Shown here piece after piece: positions 1 through 11,335 of a stretch of DNA of 64,000 bases. Position 1 is the stretch's first letter; every line of letters begins with the position of its first letter. Both the position numbers and the translations under genes were made by a program. The notes beneath the pieces are model-generated. The model was given only the letters and a program-made list of their open reading frames with translations. It was not told the DNA's origin and did no database searches. This stretch comes from Pelobates cultripes (Eukaryota; Chordata; Amphibia; Anura; Pelobatidae), in NCBI GenBank assembly GCA_933207985.1, contig OW240913.1, positions 279,235,602 to 279,299,601 on the forward strand, read 5' to 3'.

Positions 1-229
1 CCAGCTATCCCCGGCCATGTGATTGTGGGGTCCTCGCAAGGACCCCACTCTCACATGGCCGGGGGGCTTCGTGGAGGACGGAAGTGCCGCGGGGGGCTCC
101 CTGGGAGTCCCCCCCACCGCGATCGCCGGCGTGGGACCGCCGTCGACCGGGTAAGTACCGAACGACCGGAGGGCGTAGAGCCGCCTATAATAGGGCGTAA
201 TAGTACGCCCTCCGGTCTGAAGGGGTTAA
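1..229. repeat. End of a TTAA-flanked interspersed element
   Basis: This GC-rich stretch closely matches 12056-12309 and, in part, 17330-17462 and 48365-48616. It ends in a subterminal inverted repeat (GGGCGTAATAGTACGCCC is itself palindromic) followed by GGGGTTAA at 222-229. The TTAA end is what piggyBac-type elements use as target, so a non-autonomous TTAA element is inferred. The other end lies outside the window. It has no coding capacity, although a 72-codon frame stays open by chance because of base composition. Confidence 0.6.
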
Positions 230-1199
230 TGCTGTGATATGAGTGAGAGGGATGCGTGTGTGGTTTGACGAAAATACGTTTATGGAAGGTGTCTTCCTGT
301 GTTCAATTTACCGCATGTAAAATATATAGGCCCACCCCTGTAAAGGCCTGAGAAGTGGCTGCACCTCGTACCTGACGTCTCCACCCCCACTACGATAACC
401 ACCAACAAACTCATCTAGACAAAGTGGTCGTGGTAACTGGCTTGTAGTGTTGGTATAAGAGACCAGCAGTTGTCCTGAGTGTGACAATCTAAGGGGTGTC
501 GTGATCTCCATGTAACAAAATACCGCTTAACAAAGACACAGTAAAAATCGCGCATTCCGGTGATACCGAAAACCGTCCACGTCAAACGCCAGTACATCTG
601 ATACCCGACGAAAAGACATAAAATTAACGTTACTTGGCCGACGGCTGACAGAGATATGTCCGTGTTATCTGACTAGTCCCAAAAGAACCAAATCAACATC
701 CCACCAACAGATATACTATGCCACAGGGATCTGGACAGATCAATACCCCGCAGTAAGCGGCATATGAAAGGATCCTGACCGACCGGAGTGTCATGAATCG
801 TAACATGCGTCGTCAAAATCGCGGAACGTATCATGTTAATGGAATGGTACAATCACTTGTAATGAAAAGGCGTGATAAAGATTCAACATCAAGTAAAAAG
901 GGGCAGTAAAGGGATCGCAGTCCCTTCCCATACACCATCGACTCCAGGTGTTCTATGCGGATAAGTAATTTTGTTGAATACCTGGTGCCCATGAGTCCCA
1001 TAATAGGTCTCTAGTTGATTGTGATAGTCCCTAACGTTCCAGGCTCCTCTGAATGACTCCAAGCCACCAACTCCAGATGCTCCTGCATTAACAACGGGTG
1101 CCAGAAGGCAGGTAAAACTGGAAGGAGCAGAGGATGATATCGAGGAGGGTCAACAATTCTGGGTGCCACGCTTGATTCCATTACAGCGGTGATGATTAC
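230..1199. other. Unassigned intergenic or intronic DNA
   Basis: About 970 bases of mixed composition with no convincing reading frame, splice-flanked exon or repeat boundary. Short minus-strand frames at 308-597 show no recognisable domain. It could be an old transposon fragment. Confidence 0.3.
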
Positions 1200-1544
1200 T
1201 AGTGATGCACCGAATAGTTCGCCGGTGAACAGTTCCTGGCGAACATAGCGTGTTCGCGTCCGCCGCGGACGGCGAACGCATGCGCGGTTCGATCCGCCCC
1301 CTATTCGTCATCATTGAGTAAACTTTGACCCTGTACCTCACAGTCAGCAGACACATTCCAGCTAATTAGCAGCACACCCTCCCTAGCAGACCCTCCCACC
1401 TACTGGAAGGCATCCATTTTACATTCATTCTCAAGCTGCATGCTTAGTGAGAGGAGGGAAAGTGTAGCTGCTGTTGATTAGATAAGGAAATGCATAGCTA
1501 GGTTAGGGTTAGGGTATGCTTTTTTTTTTTCTGTGTAATGTAAT

Positions 1545-3900
1545 TGCAGTTAGTTGTCTGCCACTGCTGCCAGCTTCTGTGTCAGGCTCACAGTGGATAC
1601 TGTGCCCATTTGCCCAGTCAGTGCCACCACTCATATCTGGTGTCACAATAACTTGCATTTAAAAACAAAAAACTTTTTTCACTGTTATAGATTGAATAGC
1701 AGTCAGTTGTCTGCCACTGCTGCCAGCTTCTGTGTCAGGCTCACAGTGGATACTGTGCCCATTTGCCCAGTCAGTGCCACCACTCATATCTGGTGTCACA
1801 ATAGCTTGCATTTAAAAGCAAAAAACTTTTTTCACTGTTATAGATTGAATAGCAGTCAGTGTCCTTAAAGCGGGTGTGTCAGGCTCACAGTGGATACGGT
1901 GCCCATTTGCCCAGTCAGTGCCACCACTCACTCATATATGGTGTCACAAAAGCTTGCATTTAAAAACAAAAAACTTTTTTCACTGTTATAGATTGAATAG
2001 CAGTCAGTGTCCTTAAAGCGGGTGTGTTACGCTAACAGTGGATACGCTGACAAGTGCCACTAATTAGATCTGGTGTCACAATGGCTTGGATTTAAAAACA
2101 AAAAACTTTTTTTACTGTTATAGATTGAATAGCAGTCAGTGTCCTTAAAGCGGGTGTGTTACGCTAACAGTGGATACGCTGACAAGTGCCACTAATTAGA
2201 TCCTGTGTCACAATAGCTTGGATTTAAAAACAAAAAACTTTTTTTACTGTTATAGATTGAATAGCAGTCAGTGTCCTTAAGCGGGTGTGTTACGCTAACA
2301 GTGGATACGCTGACAAGTGCCACCAATTAGATCTGGTGACACAAAGCTTGGATTTAAAAAAACAAAACACTTTTTTCACTGTTATAGATTGAATAGCAGT
2401 CAGTGTCCTTAAAGCGGGTGTGTTACGCTAACAGTGGATACGGTGCCCAGTGCCACCACTCACTGGTGTCACAATAGCTTGCATTTGAAAACAAAAAACT
2501 TTTTTCACTGTTATAGATTGAATAGCAGTCAGTGTCCTTAAAGCGGGTGTGTTACGACAACAGTGGATACGGTGCCCAGTGCCACCACTCATATCTGGTG
2601 TCACAATAGCTTGCATTTAAAAACAAAAAACTTTTTTCACTATTATAGATTGAATGGCAGTCAGTGTCCTTAAAGTGGGTTTGTTACACTAACAGTGGAT
2701 ACAGTGCCCAGTGCCACCACTCACTGGTGTCATAATAGCTTGCATTTAAAAACAAAAAACTTTTTTCACTGTTATAGATTGAATAGCAGTCAGTGTCCTT
2801 AAAGCGGGTGTATTAAGCTCACAGTGGATACGGTGCCCAGTGCCACCACTCACTCATATCTGGTGTCACAATAGCTTGCATTTAAAAACAAAAAACTTTT
2901 TTCACTGTTATAGATTGAATGGCAGTCAGTGTCCTTAAAGCGGGTGTGTCAGGCTCACAGTGGATACTGTGCCCAGTGCCACCACTCACTCACTGGTGTC
3001 ACAATAGCTTGCATTTAAAAACAAAAAACTTTTTTCACTGTTATAGATTGAATAGCAGTCGGTGTCCTTAAAGCGGGTGTGTCAGGCTCACAGTGGATAC
3101 TGTGCCCAGTGCCACCACTCACTCACTGGTGTCACAATAGCTTGCATTTAAAAACAAAAAACTTTTTTCACTGTTATAGATTGAATAGCAGTCAGTGTCC
3201 TTAAAGCGGGTGTGTTAAGCTCACAGTTGATATGGTGCCCAGTGCCACCACTCACTGGTGTCACAATAGCTTGCATTTAAAAACCAAAAACTTTTTTCAC
3301 TGTTATAGATTGAATAGCAGTCAGTGTCCTTAAAGCGGGTTTGTTAAGCTCACAGTGGATACGGTGCCCAGTGCCATCACTCACTGGTGTCACAATAGCT
3401 TGCATTTAAAAACAAAAAACTTTTTTCACTGTTATAGATTGAATAGCAGTTAGTTGTCTGCCACTGCTGCCAGCTTCTGTGCCAGGCTCACAGTGGATAC
3501 GGTGCCCATTTGCCCAGTCAGTACCACCACTCACTCATATCTGGTGTCACAATAGCTTGCATTTAAAAACAAAAAACTTTTTTCACTGTTATAGATTGAA
3601 TAGCAGTCAGTGTCCTTAAAGCGGGTGTGCTAAGTTCACAGTGGATACAGTGCCCAGTGCCACCACTCACTGGTGTCACAATAGCTTGCATTTAAAAACA
3701 AAAAACTTTTTCACTGTTATAGATTGAATAGCAGTCAGTGTCCTTAAAGCGGGTGTGTCAGGCTCACAGTGGATACTGTGCCCAGTGCCACCACTCACTC
3801 ACTGGTGTCACAATAGCTTGCATTTAAAAACAAAAAACTTTTTTCACTGTTATAGATTGAATAGCAGGCAGTGTCCTTAAAGCGCGTGTCAGGCCTCCTT
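1545..3900. repeat. Tandem array of about 17 units averaging about 135 bp
   Basis: The motif TTATAGATTGAAT recurs 17 times between about 1680 and 3860 at spacings of about 125-155 bp. Each unit carries the same order of blocks: an A-rich block ending AACTTTTTTCACTG, TTATAGATTGAAT, CAGTCAGTGTCCTTAAAGCGG, CAGTGGATAC, GTGCCACCACTCA, then CTGGTGTCACAATAGCTTG. Units differ by small indels and by presence of GCCAGCTTCTGTG. It lies inside the hAT element, upstream of the transposase frame. Short open frames across it are by-products of the repeat. Confidence 0.9.
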
Positions 3901-4142
3901 CAGCGTGTGCTCTGCAGACCTCTGCCCGTGTACTTTGCCACTCATATCTGGTGTCTCTGTAGCGTGCTTTTACAAAGAAAAAAAGGTTTCCAGTGTATGC
4001 TAATAGCAGCCAGTCAGTGTCCTTCAAGCGGCTGTGTCAGGCCTACAGCCTGTGCTCTCTCACAACTGTGCCAGTGCACATTGCCATTCATATCTGGTCT
4101 CACATTATCTTGCACGCATAGTACCACTAATCCCCCAAAGAA

Positions 4143-5618
4143 ATGACAGGCAGAGGCAGGCCACCCCGCAGGGGCCATCGTGGTCGTGGTGCTGTGATTC
4201 CCTTTGGCCCTAGAATAATGCCCAGTTTTCAGAGGCCACGTACCCTGAACTTGAAAAGTTCTGAGGACATAGTTGACTGGCTAACACAGGACACCCAATC
4301 TTCTACAGCCTCCGCTCAGAACCTTGACGCACCATCCTCCTCCAGCTTAGCTTCAGGCACCTCTCAAGATACCACTCACCCGCCTGCCGCCACCACCAAA
4401 ACTAGCACCACAGCAGCTTCAGTTGGTATGTCAGAGGAGTTATTCACACATCCGTTTGAAGAAATGAGTGATGCGCAACCATTATTGCCAGAGGATGTAG
4501 ATAACAGGGATATGTCTCAGGCAGGCAGCATTACACACATGGACGTACGGTGTGATGATGATGATGATGTTGTACCCGCTGCTGCTTCCTTTGCTGAGTT
4601 GTCAGATACAAGTGAAGCGGTTGATGATGACGATGCGTCCATGGATGTCACGTGGGTGCCCGCTCGTCAAGAAGAAGAACAGGGCGAAAGTTCAGATGGG
4701 GAGACAGGGAGGAGGAGGAGACGAGTTGGAAGCAGGGGGAGGTCGTCGCAAGGAGCTAGTGGCACAGTCAGACAGCATGCATCGACACCCGGGGTCAGCC
4801 CGACAGCACGCCAATCAACGCATGCTGTGTCCACCACCAGAATGCCGTCATTGCAGAGCTCAGCAGTGTGGAATTTTTTTTGTGTGTCTGCCTCTGACAA
4901 CAGCGATGCCATTTGCAACCTGTGCCAAAAGAAACTGAGTCGTGGGAAGTCCAACACCCACCTAGGTACAACTGCTTTGCGTAGGCACATGATCTCACAT
5001 CACAAACGCCTATGGGATCAACACATGAGTACAAGCAGCACGCCTACTCAAAGCCGCCATCCTCCTCCTGGTCCAGCATCTTCAGCCACGTCAACCACTG
5101 CTGTCCTCCTTGCCCCCTCTCAACCATCCGCCACTCCGTCTCCCGCCTTGCGCAGTTCCCGCTCATCTGCCCACAGTCATGTGTCTGTCAAGGACATGTT
5201 TGAGCATAAGAAGCCAATGTCAGAAAGTCACCCCCTTGCCCAGCGTCTGACAGCTGGCTTGTCCGAACTATTAGCCCGCCAGCTGTTACCATACAATCTG
5301 GTGGAGTCTGAGGTGTTCCAAAAATTTGTAGCTATTGGACAACCGCAGTGGAAGGTACTCGGCCAAAATTTCTTTTCACAAAAGGCAATCCCCAACCTGT
5401 ACTCGACTGTGCAAAAGGAAGTAATGGCATGTCTGGCACACAGTGTTGGGGCAAGGGTCCATCTGACCACTGATACCTGGTCTGCAAAGCAGTGGGTACT
5501 TTATAAATGGCTCCACCTGCCACCCGTACAGCAACACAGTCTCCAGTTAGGAGGACCGACCAAGCATCTTCTTCCATCTCCCTGTTACAGAAATCACTGC
5601 CATGTACACGTCCACTGA
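4143..5618 (+). pseudogene. Truncated hAT transposase with BED zinc finger
   Basis: A 491-codon frame. The N-terminal 240 residues are low complexity, rich in R/G then S/T/D. A BED-type zinc finger is visible at about residues 242-290: VWNFF, then C258-x2-C261 and H282-x3-H286. BED fingers bind the transposon ends. The hAT core begins near residue 380. L441-T-T-D-T-W-S-A448 is the conserved block holding the first catalytic Asp (D444). Homology stops within a few codons of it, and the last 20 or so codons are read from the first unit of the 172-bp array. The second catalytic Asp, the Glu and the dimerisation domain are missing, so it cannot be an active transposase. The start is the first ATG of the frame, directly after a tract resembling the upstream repeat. 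Confidence 0.8.
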
Positions 5619-7133
5619 TAGGAGACGCGGAAGGTATTAAACTGATAAAAATAGTACTAAACACACCACTCCTATCTGGTGTCACATTAGCTTGACCGCG
5701 CAGTGCCCAAAATTTGCAGTAAGAGGACCGACCAAGCATCTTCTTCCATCTCCCTGTTACAGAAATCACTGCCATGTACACGTCCACTGATAGGAGACGC
5801 GGAAGGTATTAAACTGATAAAAATAGTACTAAACACACCACTCCTATCTGGTGTCACATTAGCTTGACTGCGCAGTGCCCAAAATTTGCAGTAAGAGGAC
5901 CGACCAAGCATCTTCTTCCATCTCCCTGTTACAGAAATCACTGCTATGTACACGTCCACTGATAGGAGACGCGGAAGGTATTAAACTGATAAAAATAGTA
6001 CTAAACACACCACTCCTATCTGGTGTCACATTAGCTTGACCGCGCAGTGCCCCAAATTTGAAGTAAGAGGACCGACCAAGCATCTTCTTCCATCTCCCTG
6101 TTACAGAAATCACTGCCATGTACACGTCCACTGATAGGAGACGCGGAAGGTATTAAACTGATAAAAATAGTACTAAACACACCACTCCTATCTGGTGTCA
6201 CATTAGCTTGACCGCGCAGTGCCCCAAATTTGCAGTAAGAGGACTGACCAAGCATCTTCTTCCATCTCCCTGTTACAGAAATCACTGCCATGTACACGTC
6301 CACTGATAGGAGACGCGGAAGGTATTAAACTGATAAAAATAGTACTAAACACACCACTCCTATCTGGTGTCACATTAGCTTGACCGCGCAGTGCCCCAAA
6401 TTTGCAGTAAGAGGACCGACCAAGCATCTTCTTCCATCTCCCTGTTACAGAAATCACTGCCATGTACACGTCCACTGATAGGAGACGCGGAAGGTATTAA
6501 ACTGATAAAAATAGTACTAAACACACCACTCCTATCTGGTGTCACATTAGCTTGACCGCGCAGTGCCCCAAATTTGCAGTAAGAGGACCGACCAAGCATC
6601 TTCTTCCATCTCCCTGTTACAGAAATCACTGCCATGTACACGTCCACTGATAGGAGATGCGGAAGGTATTAAACTGATAAAAATAGTACTAAACACACCA
6701 CTCCTATCTGGTGTCACATTAGCTTGACCGCGCAGTGCCCCAAATTTGAAGTAAGAGGACCGACCAAGCCTCTTCTTCCATCTCCCTGTTACAAAAATCA
6801 ATGCCGTGTACACGTCCACTGATAGGAGACGCGGAAGGTATTAAACTGATAAAAATAGTACTAAACACACCACTCCTATCTGGTGTCACATTAGCTTGAC
6901 CGCGCAGTGCCCCAAATTTGCAGTGAGAGGACCGACCAAGCATCTTCTTCCATCTCCCTGTTACAGAAATCACTGCCATATCCATACAAATTGTTCAGAA
7001 TGTCCAGGATAGTTTTCCAGGGACAAATGTTGTCGATTGTTGAACGAGGTGACCTTGCTCGGGTCCCAGGTGTGCGGTTCCTAAAATGGCTGCCATATAC
7101 ACGTCCACTGATAGGAGACGCGAAAGGTATTAA
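5549..7133. repeat. 172-bp tandem array, about nine units
   Basis: The phrase AGGACCGACCAAGC recurs at about 5552, 5723, 5896, 6068, 6240, 6412, 6584, 6756 and 6928, a period of 172 bp. Units are almost identical, with scattered substitutions (Phe/Cys and Ala/Ser type changes if read on the minus strand). A divergent unit at about 6980-7133 contains an insertion beginning TATCCATACAAATTG. The array stops at the assembly gap and may be longer. It joins directly to the transposase frame. Minus-strand frames of 90 codons repeated every 172 bp are products of the array, not genes. Confidence 0.9.
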
Positions 7134-7233
7134 NNNNNNNNNNNNNNNNNNNNNNNNNNNNNNNNNNNNNNNNNNNNNNNNNNNNNNNNNNNNNNNNNNN
7201 NNNNNNNNNNNNNNNNNNNNNNNNNNNNNNNNN
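7134..7233. other. Assembly gap of exactly 100 N
   Basis: A placeholder gap between the 172-bp array and the Tc1 element. Its round size suggests unknown true length. Both flanks are repetitive, which explains the break. Confidence 0.98.
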
Positions 7234-8100
7234 TAGTAGTTGGTGGCAAAACCCTTGTTGGCAATCACAAGAGGTCAGACGTTTCTTGTAGTTTGCCACC
7301 AGGTTTGCACACATCTCACGAAGGATTTTGTCCCACTCCTCTTTGCAGATCCTCTCCAAGTCATTAAGGTTTCGAGGCTGACGTTTGGCAACTCGAACCT
7401 TTTGCTCCCGTCACAGATTTTCTATGGGATTATGGTCTGGAGACTCGCTAGACCTTAATGTGCTTCTTCTTTAGCCACTGCTTTGTTGCCTTGGCATTGT
7501 CATGCTGGATTACCCATCCCAGAGCAATTGTCCATGCCCTGGCTGAGGGAAGGAGGTTCTTCTCACCGAAGATTTGACTGTACATGGTCCCGTCCATCGT
7601 CTCTTTGATGCAGTGCAGTTGTCCTGTCCACTTAGAAGAAAAACTCCCCCAAAGTATAATGTTTCCACATCTATGTTTGATGGTGGGGATTGTGTTCTTG
7701 GGGTCATAGGCAGCATTCCTCTTTTTCCAAACACGGTAAGTTGAGTTGATGCCAAAGAGCTTGATTTTGGTTTCATCTGACCACAACACTGCAGGATTTC
7801 AGTCCTTCACGGCGTACGGTTACCAATTGTTTTCTTGGTCCCAGCTGCCTTGAGATCATTAACAAGATCCTCCCGTGTAGTTCTGGGCTGATTCCTCTCC
7901 GTTCTCATAATCATTGACACTCCACAAGGTGAGATCTTGCATGTAGCACCAGACCGAGGGAGACTGACAGTTATTTTGTGTTTCTTCCATTTGCGAATAA
8001 TCGCACCAACTGTTGTCACCTTCTCAACAAGCTGCTTGGTGATGGTCTTGTAGCCCATTCCAGTCTTGTGTAAGTCTACAAACTTGTCCCTGACATCCTT
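7234..8100 (-). pseudogene. Tc1-like transposase remnant
   Basis: Read on the minus strand, blocks of a Tc1-type DDE transposase appear in different frames. The HTH part lies at about 7807-8095 (GYKTITKQL, then [15 protein letters not shown]). The block with the first Asp ([15 protein letters not shown]) is at about 7730-7790. The block with the second Asp ([19 protein letters not shown]) is at about 7448-7520. The C-terminal part ([11 protein letters not shown]) lies near 7270. Downstream of HIKV the frame is lost. The N-terminal start region is missing, and a segment between the HTH part and the first Asp block is deleted: the two are fused near 7795. It is not functional. Confidence 0.8.
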
Positions 8101-8427
8101 GGACAGCTCTTCTATGGACAGGTGTCTTTTATACAGGTAACGAGCTGAGATTAGGAGCAGAGTGCTCCTAATCTCAGTTTGTTACCTGTGTAAAAGACAC
8201 CTGGGAGCAAGAAATCTTGGTGATTGATAGGGGATCAAATACTTATTTCACTCATTGACATGCAAATCAACTTTTTTGACATGCATTTTTCTGTATGATT
8301 TGTTGTTGTTCTGTCTCTCACTGTTAAAATACACCTACCATTAAAATTATAGACTGATCATTTCTTTGTCAGTGGACAAACGTTCAAAATCAGCAGGGGA
8401 TCAAATATTATTTTTTCCTTCACTGTA
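7234..8427 (-). mobile_element. Tc1/mariner element, degraded, one end in the gap
   Basis: The right end is an inverted terminal sequence, GCAGGGGATCAAATATTATT at about 8395 leading to TTCCTTCACTGTA ending at 8427, with a TA at the boundary as expected for Tc1/mariner targets. A long palindrome at about 8122-8208 (AGGTGTCTTTTATACAGG and its inverse) is the subterminal hairpin typical of this Tc1 group. Transposase remnants occupy the minus strand between the hairpin and the gap. The left terminus is in the gap or lost. Confidence 0.85.
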
Positions 8428-10021
8428 AGTTTAATGGTTATTGAAATTGATTTTAGCATTTCTTTTGGAAAGATATGCAGCTTTTGAGGGGGGTTCCTAA
8501 GACATTTAAATGAATGAATTATTGTTGAAATGTGTGATTGCTACCATGGCACTGTTAGCAGACTTCTGTTTTATGATATTGTCATTTAACTGGTAAAGAT
8601 GTTGTTAATTTTTTTTATGCAGTAAGAATACTGTCAAGCGTTCTCCCCCCTGTTTAGAAATACTTCTGTGGCAATTTATCTTAAATGTCCTTGAGTGCCT
8701 GGAGGTGTAGTGAGGTGTGTAAGGTCTGCTACCAGTGTCCTAATTAAAATTGATTTTTTTTTTTTTTCCTATATCCCAGAGGTTTCGTATATGCCAAACA
8801 ACTGACCTTTTTCTGACATGTATACATGCAAGATCTGCAAACACTAATACCTGCCCTGCATGCTTTGAGTTGCTAAACAATTTATTACCCAACGTTTAAC
8901 TCTAGGGTCTGGGGTATTGTAAATTTAATTTATCGGAGTTCTTGCAACGGCTTGCCATGTTACAAATGAGACTCCATTTTAAACATCATAGGTTACTTAC
9001 TTATACTATGTAGTGGGAGGTGCAAATATATAGATGTGGGGATTTATATTAGGAGTTTTATTATTATTAAAAAGTCCATGTTCTACCTGCACTACTGGTG
9101 TCTGCATGCATTGCAGGCGGCTTTCCCATTTGGAAAGCACATTTAACACACTTGAAGCTGCTTAGTATATAGTATTGATCAATGCTTCAGTCCTCAGATG
9201 AGACTTTTCTCAAGATATATATTAACACACACACCATGTTCATGGAGAATGGGGCATGAATGGTATGTTTGCCAACAACCTAAGAGGAGTAAAAAAAATA
9301 GATTAAATTTTGATGTATTAATTTGTAAAAGGGAAAAAATATATATCACAAGATATAGGGCAGAGTTGTGTACAGAACTGTCACTCGTGGGTGAAAGGCC
9401 CACACTGCAGATGTGCTGCAGACTGTTAAGACGTATTCCGGTAAACACTTCATATCTAGAATGTCTTGCAGACACTGGGCGCCGAATTTTAATATTCAAG
9501 AGCCTTGCACAATCTAGAATCCTGACAAGTGACAAAGATAACCAGAGGCTCTGAGGGACATATTGAGATTCATCACTTAATTGCGAACTCCAACCTCTTA
9601 CATAAAATTGGAATTTGTTAACTTTTGATTTCATTTACATTATTTAGCTGACAATGTGATGCTGATGTCTGGGATATGGAGATGAACTCTGCAAAAATGT
9701 TTTTAATTTACCTGCAGCACAGTTATTCCATTTTAGCAGTTTTTTTTGTGTTTGTTGTTGCACATATGTTCATGTGATATCTACAATTCCACATACACCT
9801 GGGAAATCAATTTCATTTATTCATGGCCCAGTAATTGTGCTAAAACCGGACATTAAATCATTAGCAATTTTGCCATCAGCGCTATTTGTGAACTGTTAAT
9901 AAGTAATTATACCAGCAATCTGGATGACTGTGAAATTTTCCACCCATTGCCGAATAAGACCCTTAGGCGAAAAACACTATTTTATTATTTATTACGTAAG
10001 TGTATGTATACACACCTTAAA
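8428..10021. other. Intronic DNA without recognisable gene
   Basis: AT-rich non-repetitive sequence. Overlapping frames on both strands at 9194-9634 have no recognisable domain and opposite-strand symmetry typical of chance. Probably upstream ASCC3 intron. Confidence 0.4.
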
Positions 10022-10385
10022 TTAAAGGGATACTATAGTGCCAGGAAAACACAGCCGTTTTCCTGGTATTATAGGTTCCTATCGTGCCCCCCTCCCACAA
10101 CGCTGAAGGAGTTAGAACTGCTTCAGTCACCTGAATCCAGTGACAATGTCTCTCAGCGCTGGATAAGGCTCCGCCAATGCTCCTCCCCCACCAACGTCAG
10201 CCAGGGCATCAGAATTCCCTACAGGAAAGCATTGTTTCCCTTTCCTATGAGCCAATGACACTGTATGTCCTCATGCACACCGTGAGGACGTCAGTAAGGC
10301 AACCTTTGGTCTTTTGAAAGTCCCTCTAGTGGCTGCCTCATAGACCGCCACTAGAGGTGGAGTTAACTGTGGCTAGTAAATTGCC
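10022..10385. repeat. MITE-like frog repeat beginning TTAAAGGGATACTATAG
   Basis: It begins TTAAAGGGATACTATAGTGC (near 10023) and carries the short palindrome GGAAAACACAGCCGTTTTCC. It includes the segment CCTCTAGTGGCTGCCTC, also found in the repeats near 18060, 25800 and 49690. These shared modules mark a family of small non-autonomous elements in this genome. The right end is not well defined. Confidence 0.5.
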
Positions 10386-11060
10386 TTTCTTTATGCTATG
10401 TGTGATTCCCCATCCTTTTGTTTATTGTGCCCGCTCCCCATTCGAGAGTTCTTCTACGAAGGGAATTCATTCACCTCCCAAACTGGTCCACCCTGATACC
10501 TCAAGCTTACACTTCGCAACATAAGTGGCAAACCACAAAGGGAAACCATTAAAGAGTGCTTCCCTGAGTGGCCGCCATTCGTACAGACGAACGCCCACCA
10601 CGGGGAACATTCGTGGATTGTTTCCCGACTCGTTTGTCTCACGAATTAAGACCTCCCCAATGCCCCATAAGAACGTTCACACCAATTACTCAGAACGTTC
10701 ACACTTGCAACATAGATGTGAAACTGCAAGGGAAGCAATTAATGAGTGCTCCCCGGGGTGGCCGCCATTTCTTATAGACTAACACCGTCTAGGGGGAGCC
10801 TTCGTATCCCGAAAGGAGACGCTTCCCTTGCAGGGTTTCATACAGGGACCTCGTGAGCAGAGACTGGCCGAGGAAGGAACCGCTGTGAGGGTCACTGAGG
10901 TTGGTGTGGACACCCCTGGGTAACGTGCTAGGTTGGCAGGCTTTTCGGTGCCTGCGGGGACAAAGAGACCACCTCTTTTCCCGCAGCTGACTTTTCTGTG
11001 CCTGGGAGACAAAGGAACGGTCCCTTTTCCCACGCTGTAACTTTTGAAAACAGAGGCCTC
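10386..11060. other. Unassigned stretch with an internal diverged duplication
   Basis: Two related segments occur, around 10530-10600 and 10700-10790. Both contain GTGGCCGCCATT after a run resembling AAGGGAA..CATTAA.GAGTGCT. This suggests an old repeat or LTR-like unit. No terminal features or coding domain could be established. Confidence 0.3.
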
Positions 11061-11335
11061 TGGGTACATGAGGGGTACTGTTGTACTCGGGAGACTTCAC
11101 TGAACAGTGGTATTTGTGTTTCAAAACAGTAAAAAGTATCATAGCAATAATATTGTCCGTTTAATGCTGTTTGTGCGTGAAAAATGCAAAAAACGTCACT
11201 TTTACTGGCGTGTGTGGCGTTGTAATACATTTTACTGTTTTGAAACACTAATATTTGTGTTCAGCGAAGTCTCCCGAGTAGAACAGTACCCCCCATGTAC
11301 AGGTTTTATGGTGTCTCGGAAAGTTATAGGGTTAA
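11061..11335. repeat. Long inverted repeat, arms about 75 bp, TTAA end
   Basis: The left arm (about 11061-11137: GGTACTGTTGTACTCGGGAG ... TTTCAAAACAGTAAAA) pairs with the right arm (about 11225-11300: TTTTACTGTTTTGAAACAC ... CTCCCGAGTAGAACAGTACC). The right side continues to GTTATAGGGTTAA ending at 11335. It is a foldback element end, probably of a TTAA-target family. Opposing small frames inside the arms are reflections of each other. Confidence 0.7.

Larger units (their letters stand above)
1200..7133 (+). mobile_element. hAT-family DNA transposon, 3' end missing
   Basis: The element starts at TAGTGATGCACCGAA (1200), which fits the hAT terminal pattern YARNG. A CpG-rich subterminal segment full of TTCGCC/GGCGAA motifs follows (about 1215-1300), then a leader, a tandem array (1545-3900), a BED-finger transposase frame (4143-5618) and a second tandem array (5549-7133) that runs into the 100-N gap. 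The layout of TIR, CpG-rich subterminal region, repeats and transposase matches hAT elements common in frogs, as I recall them. The 3' TIR and target duplication cannot be seen because of the gap. The transposase is truncated, so this copy is non-autonomous. Confidence 0.75.

Noticed and set aside
5687..6985. Seven nearly identical 90-codon minus-strand frames
   Set aside because: They recur every 172 bp and are a by-product of the tandem array, not a gene family.
1545..7133. CRISPR-like array of repeats and spacers
   Set aside because: Units are 135 and 172 bp and repeat through their whole length without unique spacers. The setting is a eukaryotic hAT transposon.
9194..9634. Overlapping frames of 118 and 146 codons on opposite strands
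   Set aside because: No recognisable motif on either strand and composition like the surrounding intron.
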